From contig RFIY01000071.1 in NCBI GenBank assembly GCA_003695505.1, positions 1 to 20,288 of the forward strand: 20,288 bases of DNA, read 5' to 3'. Positions 1 through 6,546 of the stretch are shown here, one piece after another. Source of the stretch: J088 sp003695505 [NCBI: Candidatus Dadabacteria bacterium]. Lineage in GTDB: Bacteria; J088. A program made the translations under genes and the position numbers. Positions within the stretch are counted from its first letter, which is position 1, and every line of letters begins with the position of its first letter. The notes below the pieces were generated by a model, which worked only from the letters and a program-made list of their open reading frames with translations, was not told the DNA's origin and did no database searches.

Positions 1-234
1 GCCGAAGGCCGGACGGAACTCCAACGAGACCAACGCTCGCCGCGCAGCGGCACGATCATTGTCATCCCGGCCCCCGAGCCGGGATCCATCTGCCGCAACG
101 CCGGTCTTCGCCGGAGTGGCCCCGGATATCCGCCTGCGGCGGATTCCGGGGAGACGAGAGGGCGAATGGCGACAGATTCCGGAGCGACGAGGGCGGAGCT
201 TTGGCGGTGGGTTTCGGAGTATCTTGCCTCCCGG
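1..234 (+). repeat. REP-like dispersed repeat, copy 1 (left edge cut by window)
   Basis: This is a non-coding repeat made of palindromes. Hairpin A has stem ATCCCGGC/GCCGGGAT (64-71 with 78-85). Hairpin B (120-151) has stem CCCCGGATATCCGCC / GGCGGATTCCGGGG around a TGC loop, with one bulged T. Bases 1-88 align without gaps to 3679-3766; by hand count 77 of 88 match and all differences are transitions. The tail also matches copy 2. The motif GATTCCGG occurs twice here (142 and 175), which looks like a small internal duplication absent from copy 2. The repeat ends about 15 bp beyond the queC stop codon, so it may also act as the 3' end structure of that operon. Such GC-rich palindromes beginning GTCATCCCGG are a common dispersed type in proteobacterial genomes. 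The left end lies outside the window. Confidence 0.75.
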
Positions 235-249
235 ATTGCGCTGAGCGCC

Positions 250-945
250 TCAGCCGGGTGCCTGCCCCATCCGTGCGACGCGTGGGTCGTCCATACCCAG
301 CTCCGCGAACGCGGCCAGCCGGATGTGGCAACTCTCACAGCGCCCGCACGGCGCACCGGTCGCAAGCGGATCGTAGCAACTGCTGGTCAGGCCGTAGTCG
401 ACACCGCACGCCAGGCCGAGCTCGATAATCTGCGGCTTCGTCAGATCGATCAGCGGCGTATGGATGCGCCACGCGCGGCCTTCGACGCCAACCTTGGTCC
501 CAAGATTCAAGGTCGCCTCCAGCGCATCGAAAAATGGCCGACGGCAGTCGGGATACCCACTGTAATCGACCTGATTCGCACCAATGACGAGGTCGGTTGC
601 CCCAAGCGTTTCGGCACGGGCCGCCGCGATGGTCAGAAAATGAAGATTCCGCACCGGCACATAAGTGACCGGAATCTCGCCCGTTGGCGGTCCTTTCGGC
701 ACGTCGATCTCGTTGTCGGTCAGTGCGCTGCCGCCAAAGCGCCCGATCGCTGTGGGTACGACCTCGAACTGCTCGAGTCCGAGATGTCGCGCCACGTCCG
801 CCGCACATTCGAGCTCGACGCGGTGGCGCTGCCCATAGTCAATCGCAATCGCGGCAAGACGAAACCCCTCGCGCAACGCCCACGCCGCTGCGGTCGCGCT
901 GTCGAGCCCCCCCGACAGCAAGACGACGGCGGGCCGTCCGCTCAT
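250..945 (-). CDS. queC: 7-cyano-7-deazaguanine (preQ0) synthase QueC
   Basis: QueC converts 7-carboxy-7-deazaguanine, ammonia and ATP to preQ0 in the cytoplasm, the last step before QueF in queuosine biosynthesis. The protein is 231 aa, the length of E. coli QueC. The PP-loop SGGLDS is at residues 11-16, followed by DYGQRH at 36-41. The C-terminal zinc site has four cysteines: Cys190, Cys200, Cys203 and Cys206 (SSCYDP then PCGRCESC). I chose the ATG at 945 because it forms an ATGA overlap with the upstream gene's stop codon and gives the usual QueC N-terminus (MSGRPAVVLLSGG). An in-frame start at 966 would add seven non-conserved residues. It is the last gene of the pan-que operon, and a dispersed repeat begins just past its stop. 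QueE, which makes its substrate, is coded at 11133-11780. Confidence 0.96.
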   Translation of the reverse strand: MSGRPAVVLLSGGLDSATAAAWALREGFRLAAIAIDYGQRHRVELECAADVARHLGLEQFEVVPTAIGRFGGSALTDNEIDVPKGPPTGEIPVTYVPVRNLHFLTIAAARAETLGATDLVIGANQVDYSGYPDCRRPFFDALEATLNLGTKVGVEGRAWRIHTPLIDLTKPQIIELGLACGVDYGLTSSCYDPLATGAPCGRCESCHIRLAAFAELGMDDPRVARMGQAPG

Positions 946-1286
946 GCCGGGATCGTCAATGACCACATACGAGGATCGCGCATCGTCACCGACAGAAGCT
1001 CAAACCCCTGCTCGGCGACTTCGGCGGAAAAATCGCGGACCACTTCGCGCAGAAAAGCCTGCGGCACCAGATCGGTCGCCGTCAGTTCGCGATGATCGTA
1101 GCGCTCAAGCAGGCGCCGCGCCACGCGCTGCTGAAAGGCATCGAAGTCGTGAATGGGCGCCACGTCGGGCACACGGCATTCCAGTTCGATCCAGTAGCTG
1201 CCACCCGACGGCCGGTTCGTGCCGCCGCCCCACGCAACCGCGACGAGCGCGCCGACGCGAATGACCGGACCCGAGCCGGCGTGCAT
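942..1286 (-). CDS. Degenerate QueD/PTPS-fold protein, probably catalytically dead
   Basis: This 114-aa protein follows the layout of 6-carboxytetrahydropterin synthase (QueD). The segment SGGSYWIELECRV sits where QueD has HGHNY plus a strand. Next come HDFDAF (46-51, QueD V-x-DF), YDHREL (63-68, QueD LDHxxLN) and a C-terminal VTMRDPRMW resembling QueD's V-x-ET-x-x-x-W. By my alignment the three zinc histidines become Trp19, Ser27 and Gly29, the catalytic Cys becomes Thr23, and the substrate-binding Glu becomes Asp104. Asp64 and His65 of the catalytic relay remain. The gene lies 20 bp after panD and overlaps queC by ATGA. No Shine-Dalgarno sequence is obvious, so translation may depend on coupling to panD. 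The reading frame is intact, so it does not look like a decayed pseudogene. The family assignment rests on pattern similarity only. Confidence 0.6.
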   Translation of the reverse strand: MHAGSGPVIRVGALVAVAWGGGTNRPSGGSYWIELECRVPDVAPIHDFDAFQQRVARRLLERYDHRELTATDLVPQAFLREVVRDFSAEVAEQGFELLSVTMRDPRMWSLTIPA

Positions 1287-1306
1287 CTGCTGAACCGCCG
1301 CAGCGC

Positions 1307-1702
1307 TCAGCTCGCGACGGCTTCCAGTGCCGGGCGCGCCTGGTCGAGGATGCGGTTGTTTTCGTCGACGAAAACGAGGCTCGGATCCCAGTCGGCCAGC
1401 TCCTCGGGGGTGGCTTCGACCTCGACGTATGACAGGATGATGACGTGGTCGCCCGGTTGCACCAGGCGGGCTGCGGCGCCGTTCAGGCAGATCACGCCGG
1501 ATCCGCGCGCGCCTTCGATGACATAGGTCTCGAAGCGGTTACCGTTTTCGATGTCGAGGATCGCGACTTTTTCGTATTCGACCATGTTGGCCGCATCCAT
1601 CAGGTCGCGGTCGATCGTGATCGACCCCTGATAGTGCAGATCCGCGCCGGTCACGACCGCGCGATGGATCTTGGACTTGAGCATGGTGTGGCGAATCTTC
1701 AT
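1307..1702 (-). CDS. panD: Aspartate 1-decarboxylase PanD
   Basis: PanD decarboxylates L-aspartate to beta-alanine for pantothenate synthesis. It is a pyruvoyl enzyme that cleaves itself at a Gly-Ser bond; here the site is Gly26-Ser27 in YQGSITID. The 131-aa length, the N-terminal [10 protein letters not shown], the YEKV segment and the NGAAARL and GDHVIILSY motifs are all typical of the family. The ATG at 1702 has a strong Shine-Dalgarno sequence (AGGAGGT, 4 nt upstream). It stands 44 bp after panC and 20 bp before the QueD-like gene in the same operon, and supplies the beta-alanine that PanC condenses with pantoate. Confidence 0.97.
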   Translation of the reverse strand: MKIRHTMLKSKIHRAVVTGADLHYQGSITIDRDLMDAANMVEYEKVAILDIENGNRFETYVIEGARGSGVICLNGAAARLVQPGDHVIILSYVEVEATPEELADWDPSLVFVDENNRILDQARPALEAVAS

Positions 1703-1746
1703 GATGACCTCCTCTTCGGGTAGATCTCAAACAGGTTCGGGGGCCT

Positions 1747-2598
1747 TCACCCCAAGGGCAAATTGTCGATCAGCCGTGCACCATCCAGAAATACCGCGCA
1801 GAGCAGACGCCCCTGTTCGATGTTCCCGCTGGTGACTGGCTGAAGGGTCTCGGTGTCGGCAATGCCCGCGTAGTCGAGCTTGCCACCTTCTATATTATCC
1901 AGAAGTTTGACCAATGTTTCAACGAGCACCTCTGCACGGTGTTCGCCTTCGGCGTGCATCTGTTGCACCTGGCGCAGCGCAGCCGAAATACCGACGGCGG
2001 CCTGGCGCGCCTGCGAACTGAGGTACTGGTTGCGGCTGCTCATTGCCAGCCCGTCTTCTTCGCGGCGAGTCGGCACGCCGACGATGTCGATGTTCCAGAG
2101 CAGCTCGCGGTTCATCCGGCGAATGATCGTGAGCTGCTGAAAATCCTTTTCGCCAAAGTACCCCCGATCCGGCCGCACCGCGTTGAACAGCTTGGTCACA
2201 ACGGTCGTAACGCCGCGAAAATGGCCCGGGCGCGCCGCCCCGCACCAGTGCTCACCGAGCCGTTCGACGTCGACCCAGGTCAGGCGCTCGCCGCCGGTCG
2301 GATACATTTCCTCGACCGACGGATGGAAAACCACCTCGACGCCAAGCGGCCGCAGTTTGTCGCAGTCGGCCTCGAACGTCCGTGGGTAGCGGTCGAAGTC
2401 TTCGTTCGGACCGAACTGCGTGGGATTGACGAAAATGCTGACGACGACGTGATCGCCATTCGCGCGGGCCGCCCGCACCAGGTCGAGGTGCCCTTCGTGG
2501 AGCGCGCCCATCGTCGGCACGAAACCGACGCGTCCACCCGCACAGCGCGTCGCATCGGACCACTGCTGCATTTCACGAACGGTTTCAATGATCTTCAT
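1747..2598 (-). CDS. panC: Pantothenate synthetase PanC
   Basis: PanC joins pantoate and beta-alanine with ATP to give pantothenate, through a pantoyl-adenylate intermediate. The 283-aa protein is full length. It carries PTMGALHEGH (28-37, containing the HIGH-like HEGH), FVNPTQFGPNEDFDRYPR (56-73), GEKDFQQL (149-156) and the KMSKS-like MSSRN (186-190). The ATG at 2598 forms an ATGA overlap with the panB stop, so translation is probably coupled. The gene sits between panB and panD, and all three pantothenate enzymes are co-transcribed on the minus strand. Confidence 0.97.
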   Translation of the reverse strand: MKIIETVREMQQWSDATRCAGGRVGFVPTMGALHEGHLDLVRAARANGDHVVVSIFVNPTQFGPNEDFDRYPRTFEADCDKLRPLGVEVVFHPSVEEMYPTGGERLTWVDVERLGEHWCGAARPGHFRGVTTVVTKLFNAVRPDRGYFGEKDFQQLTIIRRMNRELLWNIDIVGVPTRREEDGLAMSSRNQYLSSQARQAAVGISAALRQVQQMHAEGEHRAEVLVETLVKLLDNIEGGKLDYAGIADTETLQPVTSGNIEQGRLLCAVFLDGARLIDNLPLG

Positions 2599-3428
2599 GC
2601 CTTGTCCTCCGCTTGCGGGAAACGGCCTTCGCGGACATCGTCACGGTAAGCCTGAAGCGCTTCGACGGCCGTCTGCCCGACTTCCGCATAGCGCCGCACG
2701 AACGACGGTGTGCGCGGCAGCATGCCGAGCAGGTCGTGCATCACGAGGACCTGCCCGCTGCAATGCGGCCCCGCCCCGATGCCGATCGTCGGAACCTCGA
2801 CCGCCTCGGTCACGGCTTTCGCAAGATCGTCGGGCACACACTCGAGTACGATCGAAAAGACGCCTGCGTCCTGAAGCCGCCGCGCATCGTCGATGATCCG
2901 CCGCGCGCTGTCCGCGTCCTTGCCCTGACGCCGGAAGCCGCCGAACGCATGTACCGACTGCGGCGTCAGCCCCAGGTGCCCCATCACGGGGATATCCTGC
3001 CGCGTACAGGCCGCGATCGCGTCCAGCACCCGCTCGCCCCCCTCGATCTTGACCGCCGCGGCGCCGGATTCCTTCAGGACGCGGATCGATGCATCGACGG
3101 TCGCATCCACGCCGCGCTGGAAGGTACCGAACGGCAAATCGACGACGAGCAGCGGGTGCACGAGCGTTCGGCGCACGCAACGTGCGTGGTAGATCATTTC
3201 ATCCAATGTCACGGGCAGCGTATCGGGCAACCCCTGAATGACGGTGCCGAGCGAATCGCCGACCAGCACCACGTCGATACCGGCAGCTTCGGCCCAGGCA
3301 GCCGTGGGTGCGTCGTAAGCCGTGACGACCGTGATCTTTTCGCCACGACCACGCATGGCGATCAGGCGCGGCACCGTCACCGGCTTGCGCGAACCGCCTG
3401 TCTCCGGGTTTTGCAGATATCCAGCCAT
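2595..3428 (-). CDS. panB: 3-methyl-2-oxobutanoate hydroxymethyltransferase PanB
   Basis: PanB transfers a hydroxymethyl group from 5,10-methylene-tetrahydrofolate to alpha-ketoisovalerate, the first step to pantoate. The 277-aa protein shows GDSLG (Mg ligand Asp58), VVDLPFGTF (second metal Asp at 97), KIEGG (Glu129), the loop MGHLGLTPQS and catalytic-type VLECVP (Glu196), followed by TIGIGAG. It has about a dozen more N-terminal residues than E. coli PanB. The ATG at 3428 is preceded by a purine-rich GAAGAGAG. It is the first gene of the pan-que operon. A palindrome and a possible -10 box lie about 120-150 bp upstream. The ketopantoate reductase gene (panE or ilvC) is not in the window. Confidence 0.97.
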   Translation of the reverse strand: MAGYLQNPETGGSRKPVTVPRLIAMRGRGEKITVVTAYDAPTAAWAEAAGIDVVLVGDSLGTVIQGLPDTLPVTLDEMIYHARCVRRTLVHPLLVVDLPFGTFQRGVDATVDASIRVLKESGAAAVKIEGGERVLDAIAACTRQDIPVMGHLGLTPQSVHAFGGFRRQGKDADSARRIIDDARRLQDAGVFSIVLECVPDDLAKAVTEAVEVPTIGIGAGPHCSGQVLVMHDLLGMLPRTPSFVRRYAEVGQTAVEALQAYRDDVREGRFPQAEDKA

Positions 3429-3543
3429 GTTGCGCTCTCTTCCGAAACGGAGTTGGTAAGAGGCGAATCGAATCCCGAAAAGCGCCGTCGCGCTCAGCTA
3501 TGTTTCCTGCCGACCGTTGCCGGTTCGGCGGAAGCCCCGGCGA

Positions 3544-3575
3544 CGACCCGAATCGGGTCGGTCACCTACAGTGTA
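3544..3575 (-). promoter_or_regulatory. Possible panB promoter -10 box and adjacent palindrome
   Basis: Bases 3544-3560 form a nearly perfect palindrome, CGACCCGA-A-TCGGGTCG (8-bp arms, one central base). On the minus strand it follows a TACACT -10-like hexamer (3575-3570) by about 9 bp, which would place it at the transcription start of the pan-que operon. No good -35 box lies 16-18 bp upstream, so the promoter part is weak. The palindrome could be an operator or a hairpin at the 5' end of a panB leader of about 135 nt. Confidence 0.35.
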
Positions 3576-3669
3576 ACGCAATTCAGGCATCGACCGGCTG
3601 CGGCGACAGCGCGGCACATCAGCCACAGCCCGTGCCGGCTGCGTCGCCCCGAACCTGATCCGGGATCCA

Positions 3670-3914
3670 TCCGGCCCGACCGGAGGCCGGACAGAACCCC
3701 AACGAAACCAACGCCTGCCGCGCAGCGGCGCGACCATCGTCATCCCGGCTCCCGAGCCGGGATCCAGGTTCAGGAACGTGCATCGCACGGAGGCGGTCCT
3801 CAGCCATGGCACCGAGCCAAGCACCGGCTGGACCCCGGATATCGGCCTGCGGCCGATTCCGGGGCGACGAGGGAGCAGAGTCGACGGTGGATTCCGAAGC
3901 ACCCTGCCTCCCGG
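3670..3914 (+). repeat. REP-like dispersed repeat, copy 2
   Basis: This is the second copy of the repeat found at 1-234, in the same orientation. It begins with a hairpin TCCGGCC/GGCCGGA (3670-3676 with 3685-3691). Hairpin A has a longer stem here, ATCCCGGCTC/GAGCCGGGAT (3742-3751 with 3754-3763). Hairpin B is CCCCGGATATCGGCC-TGC-GGCCGATTCCGGGG (3833-3864). Relative to copy 1, one stem pair of hairpin B is swapped on both arms, so pairing is kept. The spacer between hairpins A and B is 35 nt longer than in copy 1. The tail ends in GCCTCCCGGG, matching GCCTCCCGG in copy 1. Confidence 0.75.
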
Positions 3915-4060
3915 GCCGCTCTGGGCCGCCGGCCGAGCCGTGCCGCGAGACGGTGAACGCAACGCAGCAATGTCACAACCGTTGAACGGGCAACGCGCCG
4001 AACGGCAGAAGAACGCGCAGTCTACGGCGCCCCCCGTCAAGCCCTCCACACGATCCATCC

Positions 4061-4089
4061 TTGACTGCTCCGCCCCGGGAACGTAAAAT
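4061..4089 (+). promoter_or_regulatory. Sigma70-type promoter of the lipoprotein gene
   Basis: TTGACT (4061-4066) and TAAAAT (4084-4089) are separated by exactly 17 bp, a near-consensus housekeeping promoter. The -10 box ends 7 nt before the ATG at 4097, so the predicted transcript starts at or beside the start codon. The TTG at 4061 also opens the reading frame, but it lies in the -35 box and cannot be the real start. Confidence 0.7.
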
Positions 4090-4096
4090 CTGCAAT

Positions 4097-5014
4097 ATGC
4101 GTCACGGAGGTCCGGCGTTCTGGCAAACGGCGATGCGGTGGGTTTGCGGTGTCGCGGTCGCTGTCGGTCTGAGCGCCTGCACGACCGACCCCATCCGTTA
4201 CCGGCGACCTGCGCTCGTCATCCAGCCTGCCGCCGATGTAGCGCTGATCCCTTCTCCTGAAGGGACGATCGACGTTGCGGTCGCGCAGCATCTGAATCGG
4301 GTCGATGCAGCCTCCATCAACTTCGTTCCACAGGACGGCGACTCGGCCCTTCACGTCGTGGAATCCGTGACCTATGCACGCCTCCAGATGAATGTGCCCG
4401 GACACGTTTCGGCGGGGTTCGAATATGTCAACGGTCGAAAGGAAAAGAGCTTTCCGAACGCCGTAGACATTCCGGAAATGACAGCGCCGGCGGTGCGTGG
4501 TGGCGGTGTATTCATCGTCAAGCATTTTCCGTCTCAACGTGTCACGGGTGTCACGGTCTCGATCGGCGCCGCGGTTCAGATGGTCGGCTTGCCGTGGGAA
4601 GAATGGGAAGCGCAGACGCTGAACTGTGATCTGATCTGCGCGTGGGAGGACTTTGTCCGAATCGACGCCCAGGTTGCCCGAAAATTCCGGTACCGGGGTG
4701 GCTTCGGCGTTGCATATGAACCCGAGCCCCACCTTCTACTGCATTCCGCCGTCAGTGTCCAGAATGCGTTTACGAACACAGGCTTTCATATTGAGCCGAT
4801 TGAAGGTTCAACGATACGCAGCGATATCGGCGGCGTCTTTCAGTTCGGGCTTCGCGCGCAAGTGAAATGGATCTTCGCCGACATCGGCGGGTACCTTCCC
4901 TTTGGCTACGGATTCGATACCGCTGTCCGTGGCGTCGGATTGTTCGCCGGCGGCGGCTTGCGCATTCCTTTTATGAAAGCCGAAACGACAGGGTCAGACG
5001 CGGAACGGCATTGA
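4097..5014 (+). CDS. Outer-membrane-type lipoprotein of unknown function
   Basis: I do not recognise a named family. From the ATG at 4097 the protein has 305 aa. Its N-terminus is a lipoprotein signal peptide: charged start, hydrophobic stretch WVCGVAVAVGL, lipobox Leu-Ser-Ala-Cys with the lipidated Cys at 28. The residues after Cys are Thr-Thr-Asp, with no Asp at +2, which favours the outer membrane. The C-terminal half has alternating, glycine- and aromatic-rich strands, such as VTVSIGAAVQMVG, GGFGVAYE, VFQFGLRAQVKW and GVGLFAGGGLRIPF. These suggest a small beta-barrel or beta-sandwich. An ATG at 4133 would give a shorter, also plausible signal peptide. The only SD-like sequence (GGAGG, 4106-4110) is too far from it, and the promoter spacing favours 4097. 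It is the only + strand gene and converges on aroB. Confidence 0.75.
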   Translation: MRHGGPAFWQTAMRWVCGVAVAVGLSACTTDPIRYRRPALVIQPAADVALIPSPEGTIDVAVAQHLNRVDAASINFVPQDGDSALHVVESVTYARLQMNVPGHVSAGFEYVNGRKEKSFPNAVDIPEMTAPAVRGGGVFIVKHFPSQRVTGVTVSIGAAVQMVGLPWEEWEAQTLNCDLICAWEDFVRIDAQVARKFRYRGGFGVAYEPEPHLLLHSAVSVQNAFTNTGFHIEPIEGSTIRSDIGGVFQFGLRAQVKWIFADIGGYLPFGYGFDTAVRGVGLFAGGGLRIPFMKAETTGSDAERH

Positions 5015-5075
5015 CCGTTTCTCGACGCCCCCGCAAACAGCGCGCTCGACCGAAAACAGCATTGTCTGCGCAACG

Positions 5076-6194
5076 TCAGCCGTTGGGCTGAATCTCCTCC
5101 AGCGCCCTGACCACGAGCGCATCGTCGACGGGAATGGCATAACCGTGCTCCGGATCCGGATCGAATCGTCCCACCCCGTTCGGCAATGCATACCGGACAG
5201 TACCGGCGCGCACCTTCTTGTCGCTGCGGGTAGCATCGAGGGCGGCCTGGGCATCGATCCTTCGGTCGAGCTGCGTCGGCAGACCAAGCAGGCCACATAG
5301 TCGGCGCAGCCGTTCCAGGCCCTCCAATGGGAACTCGCGCAATTCGACCGCGATGGCCGCCTCGGCGACCATGCCGAGCGCGACACCGGCGCCGTGCGGT
5401 AACTGGTAGTCGTACAACAATTCCAGGGCGTGCCCGATCGTGTGTCCGAAATTGAGGATCTGCCGCAGTCCGCCTTCGCGCTCGTCGCGCATCACGACGT
5501 CGCCCTTGATCCGCACGTTGCGCTCGACCAGCTCGGTCCAGACGCCCGGATCGGCGGCGAGTATGTCGCCCACACGCTGCTCCACCAGATCGAGCAACGT
5601 CGCGTCGGCAATGAACCCATGTTTGACGACCTCGGCCAGGCCGTAGCGGAGCTGGTCTTGCGGCAGGGTCGCCAGCATGTCGACATCGGCAATGACCGCA
5701 CGCGGCGGATGAAATGCGCCGATCAGGTTCTTGCCCTCGGGCACGTCGATACCCGTCTTGCCGCCAATCGAACTGTCGACCATCGCGACAACGGACGTCG
5801 GTACCTGGATCACCGGGATGCCGCGCAAATACGTTGCCGCGCAGAACCCGGCGAGATCGCCGATAACGCCGCCGCCGAGCGCGATACAGACGGCGTCCCG
5901 CCCAAGGCCGGCGCGGAACCATTCTGTCTCGATGTGCTGCTTCTGCTGGCGTGACTTGCTGGCTTCTCCGGCGGGCACGGTCACCACGGTCGCCGGCGCT
6001 TGCGGCAACGCGCCCAGGACGGCCGCCAGCTGCGTATCGGCGAGGTGCGTGTCGGTGACGACGGTAACCGCCGCGCGGTCCGCGAGCAACGTCCGCCACA
6101 GCGAAGTGTCGCCGGCGACGCCCTGCCCGACCCAGACGCCGTGCCGCCAGCGTGTGTCGCCAGACAATTCGATGACCGGACTGACGTCAGACAT
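5076..6194 (-). CDS. aroB: 3-dehydroquinate synthase AroB
   Basis: AroB converts DAHP to 3-dehydroquinate, the second step of the shikimate pathway, using NAD and a divalent metal. The protein is 372 aa from the ATG at 6194 (MSDVSPV); an in-frame GTG at 6203 adds three residues. It contains the NAD-binding GGGVIGD (107-113), PTSVVAMVDSSIGGKTG (132-148) and metal ligands Glu188 (GLAEVVKHG), His251 (NFGHTIGHALE) and His267 (LPHG). Its neighbours are unusual. There is no aroK upstream, the common gammaproteobacterial partner; a small BamE-like gene and an acyl-CoA dehydrogenase gene precede it instead. The stop codon region (TCAGCC...GGCTGA on the + strand) forms a small hairpin, but without a T-run. 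Confidence 0.97.
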   Translation of the reverse strand: MSDVSPVIELSGDTRWRHGVWVGQGVAGDTSLWRTLLADRAAVTVVTDTHLADTQLAAVLGALPQAPATVVTVPAGEASKSRQQKQHIETEWFRAGLGRDAVCIALGGGVIGDLAGFCAATYLRGIPVIQVPTSVVAMVDSSIGGKTGIDVPEGKNLIGAFHPPRAVIADVDMLATLPQDQLRYGLAEVVKHGFIADATLLDLVEQRVGDILAADPGVWTELVERNVRIKGDVVMRDEREGGLRQILNFGHTIGHALELLYDYQLPHGAGVALGMVAEAAIAVELREFPLEGLERLRRLCGLLGLPTQLDRRIDAQAALDATRSDKKVRAGTVRYALPNGVGRFDPDPEHGYAIPVDDALVVRALEEIQPNG

Positions 6195-6225
6195 GGTTGC
6201 CACCGGATGTACGTTTCAGCGATGC

Positions 6226-6255
6226 AGGTAACGCGCCCGCGGGCGCAGTGTACCT
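6226..6255. repeat. Interrupted palindrome between the BamE-like gene and aroB
   Basis: GCGCCCGCGGGCGC (6233-6246) is a perfect 14-bp palindrome. It is flanked by AGGTA (6226-6230) and TACCT (6251-6255), which also pair with each other. It fills most of the 60-bp gap before aroB and touches the BamE-like stop codon. In RNA it could fold into a hairpin. No T-run follows on the minus strand, so it is not a standard terminator. Confidence 0.4.
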
Positions 6256-6539
6256 CAGGAGCCGGGTCGCACGAAGCTGTCGACGACGCGGTCGTACTCG
6301 AACACGACCACTTCACCGTCGGCGTAGATCCACTTCGAAATCGGCGGATCACCGATCGGCCCGATTTCTTGCGTGGGCTGGCCCTTGGTCGTCATCACTT
6401 CGCCCTGCGTGATGCCGCGCGGAACCGATCCGTCGCGCAACGTCATCGCACTGATCGTCGCCGCGATGACCCACGAGGCCACCGGAATGGCGAGAATGAT
6501 CAGCGCGGCACGCGCCGCTTTGCTGCTGAGAAACTTCAT
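6255..6539 (-). CDS. Small BamE/SmpA-like envelope protein
   Basis: This 94-aa protein has an N-terminal hydrophobic segment (about residues 9-30, AALIILAIPVASWVIAATISA) after a positively charged start, which is a membrane anchor or uncleaved signal. The exported part, RGITQGEVMTTKGQPTQEIGPIGDPPISKWIYADGEVVVFE and onward, follows the BamE/SmpA-OmlA pattern: a short 'G-x-s-x-x-x-v-x-x-x-G-x-P' helix-turn, then strands with W-x-Y and a hydrophobic FEYDRVVDSF. It lacks a lipobox cysteine, so it is not BamE itself. The function is unknown; related small proteins are usually envelope-associated. I chose the ATG at 6539 rather than the GTG at 6584 because a promoter lies between them and ends 7 nt before this ATG. 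Confidence 0.7.
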   Translation of the reverse strand: MKFLSSKAARAALIILAIPVASWVIAATISAMTLRDGSVPRGITQGEVMTTKGQPTQEIGPIGDPPISKWIYADGEVVVFEYDRVVDSFVRPGS

Positions 6540-6546
6540 GGGTTTG

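Larger units (their letters stand above)
3429..4060. other. Non-coding region between panB and the lipoprotein gene
   Basis: No convincing gene is present in this stretch of about 630 bp between divergently read genes. It holds the panB leader with a 17-bp palindrome (3544-3560), repeat copy 2 (3670-3914), and a short hairpin CCGTT/AACGG near 3980. Near the right end GTCAAG (4036-4041) is an inverted copy of CTTGAC (4060-4065), the latter overlapping the -35 box of the lipoprotein promoter. This could be a regulator site or chance. Open frames crossing the repeat give only low-complexity Arg/Pro/Gly-rich translations. Confidence 0.6.

Noticed and set aside
166-1095. A 309-codon + strand frame opposite queC and the QueD-like gene
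   Set aside because: It is a shadow of two genes with clear motifs or layout on the other strand.
942-1286. Calling this gene an authentic queD or queF
   Set aside because: The HxH zinc motif and catalytic Cys of QueD are missing, and none of the QueF signature residues are present.
2613-3956. A 447-codon open frame on the + strand across panB and repeat copy 2
   Set aside because: It is antisense to panB, then runs through non-coding repeat sequence. No domain is recognisable and no Shine-Dalgarno sequence or promoter supports it.
3498-4058. A 186-codon minus-strand frame in the panB-lipoprotein gap
   Set aside because: It translates the palindromic repeat. The product is low-complexity, and such frames in REP-like DNA are typical false genes.
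5015-5090. Bidirectional terminator between the lipoprotein gene and aroB
   Set aside because: The only hairpin (TCAGCC/GGCTGA) overlaps the aroB stop and has no T-run on either side; too weak to call.
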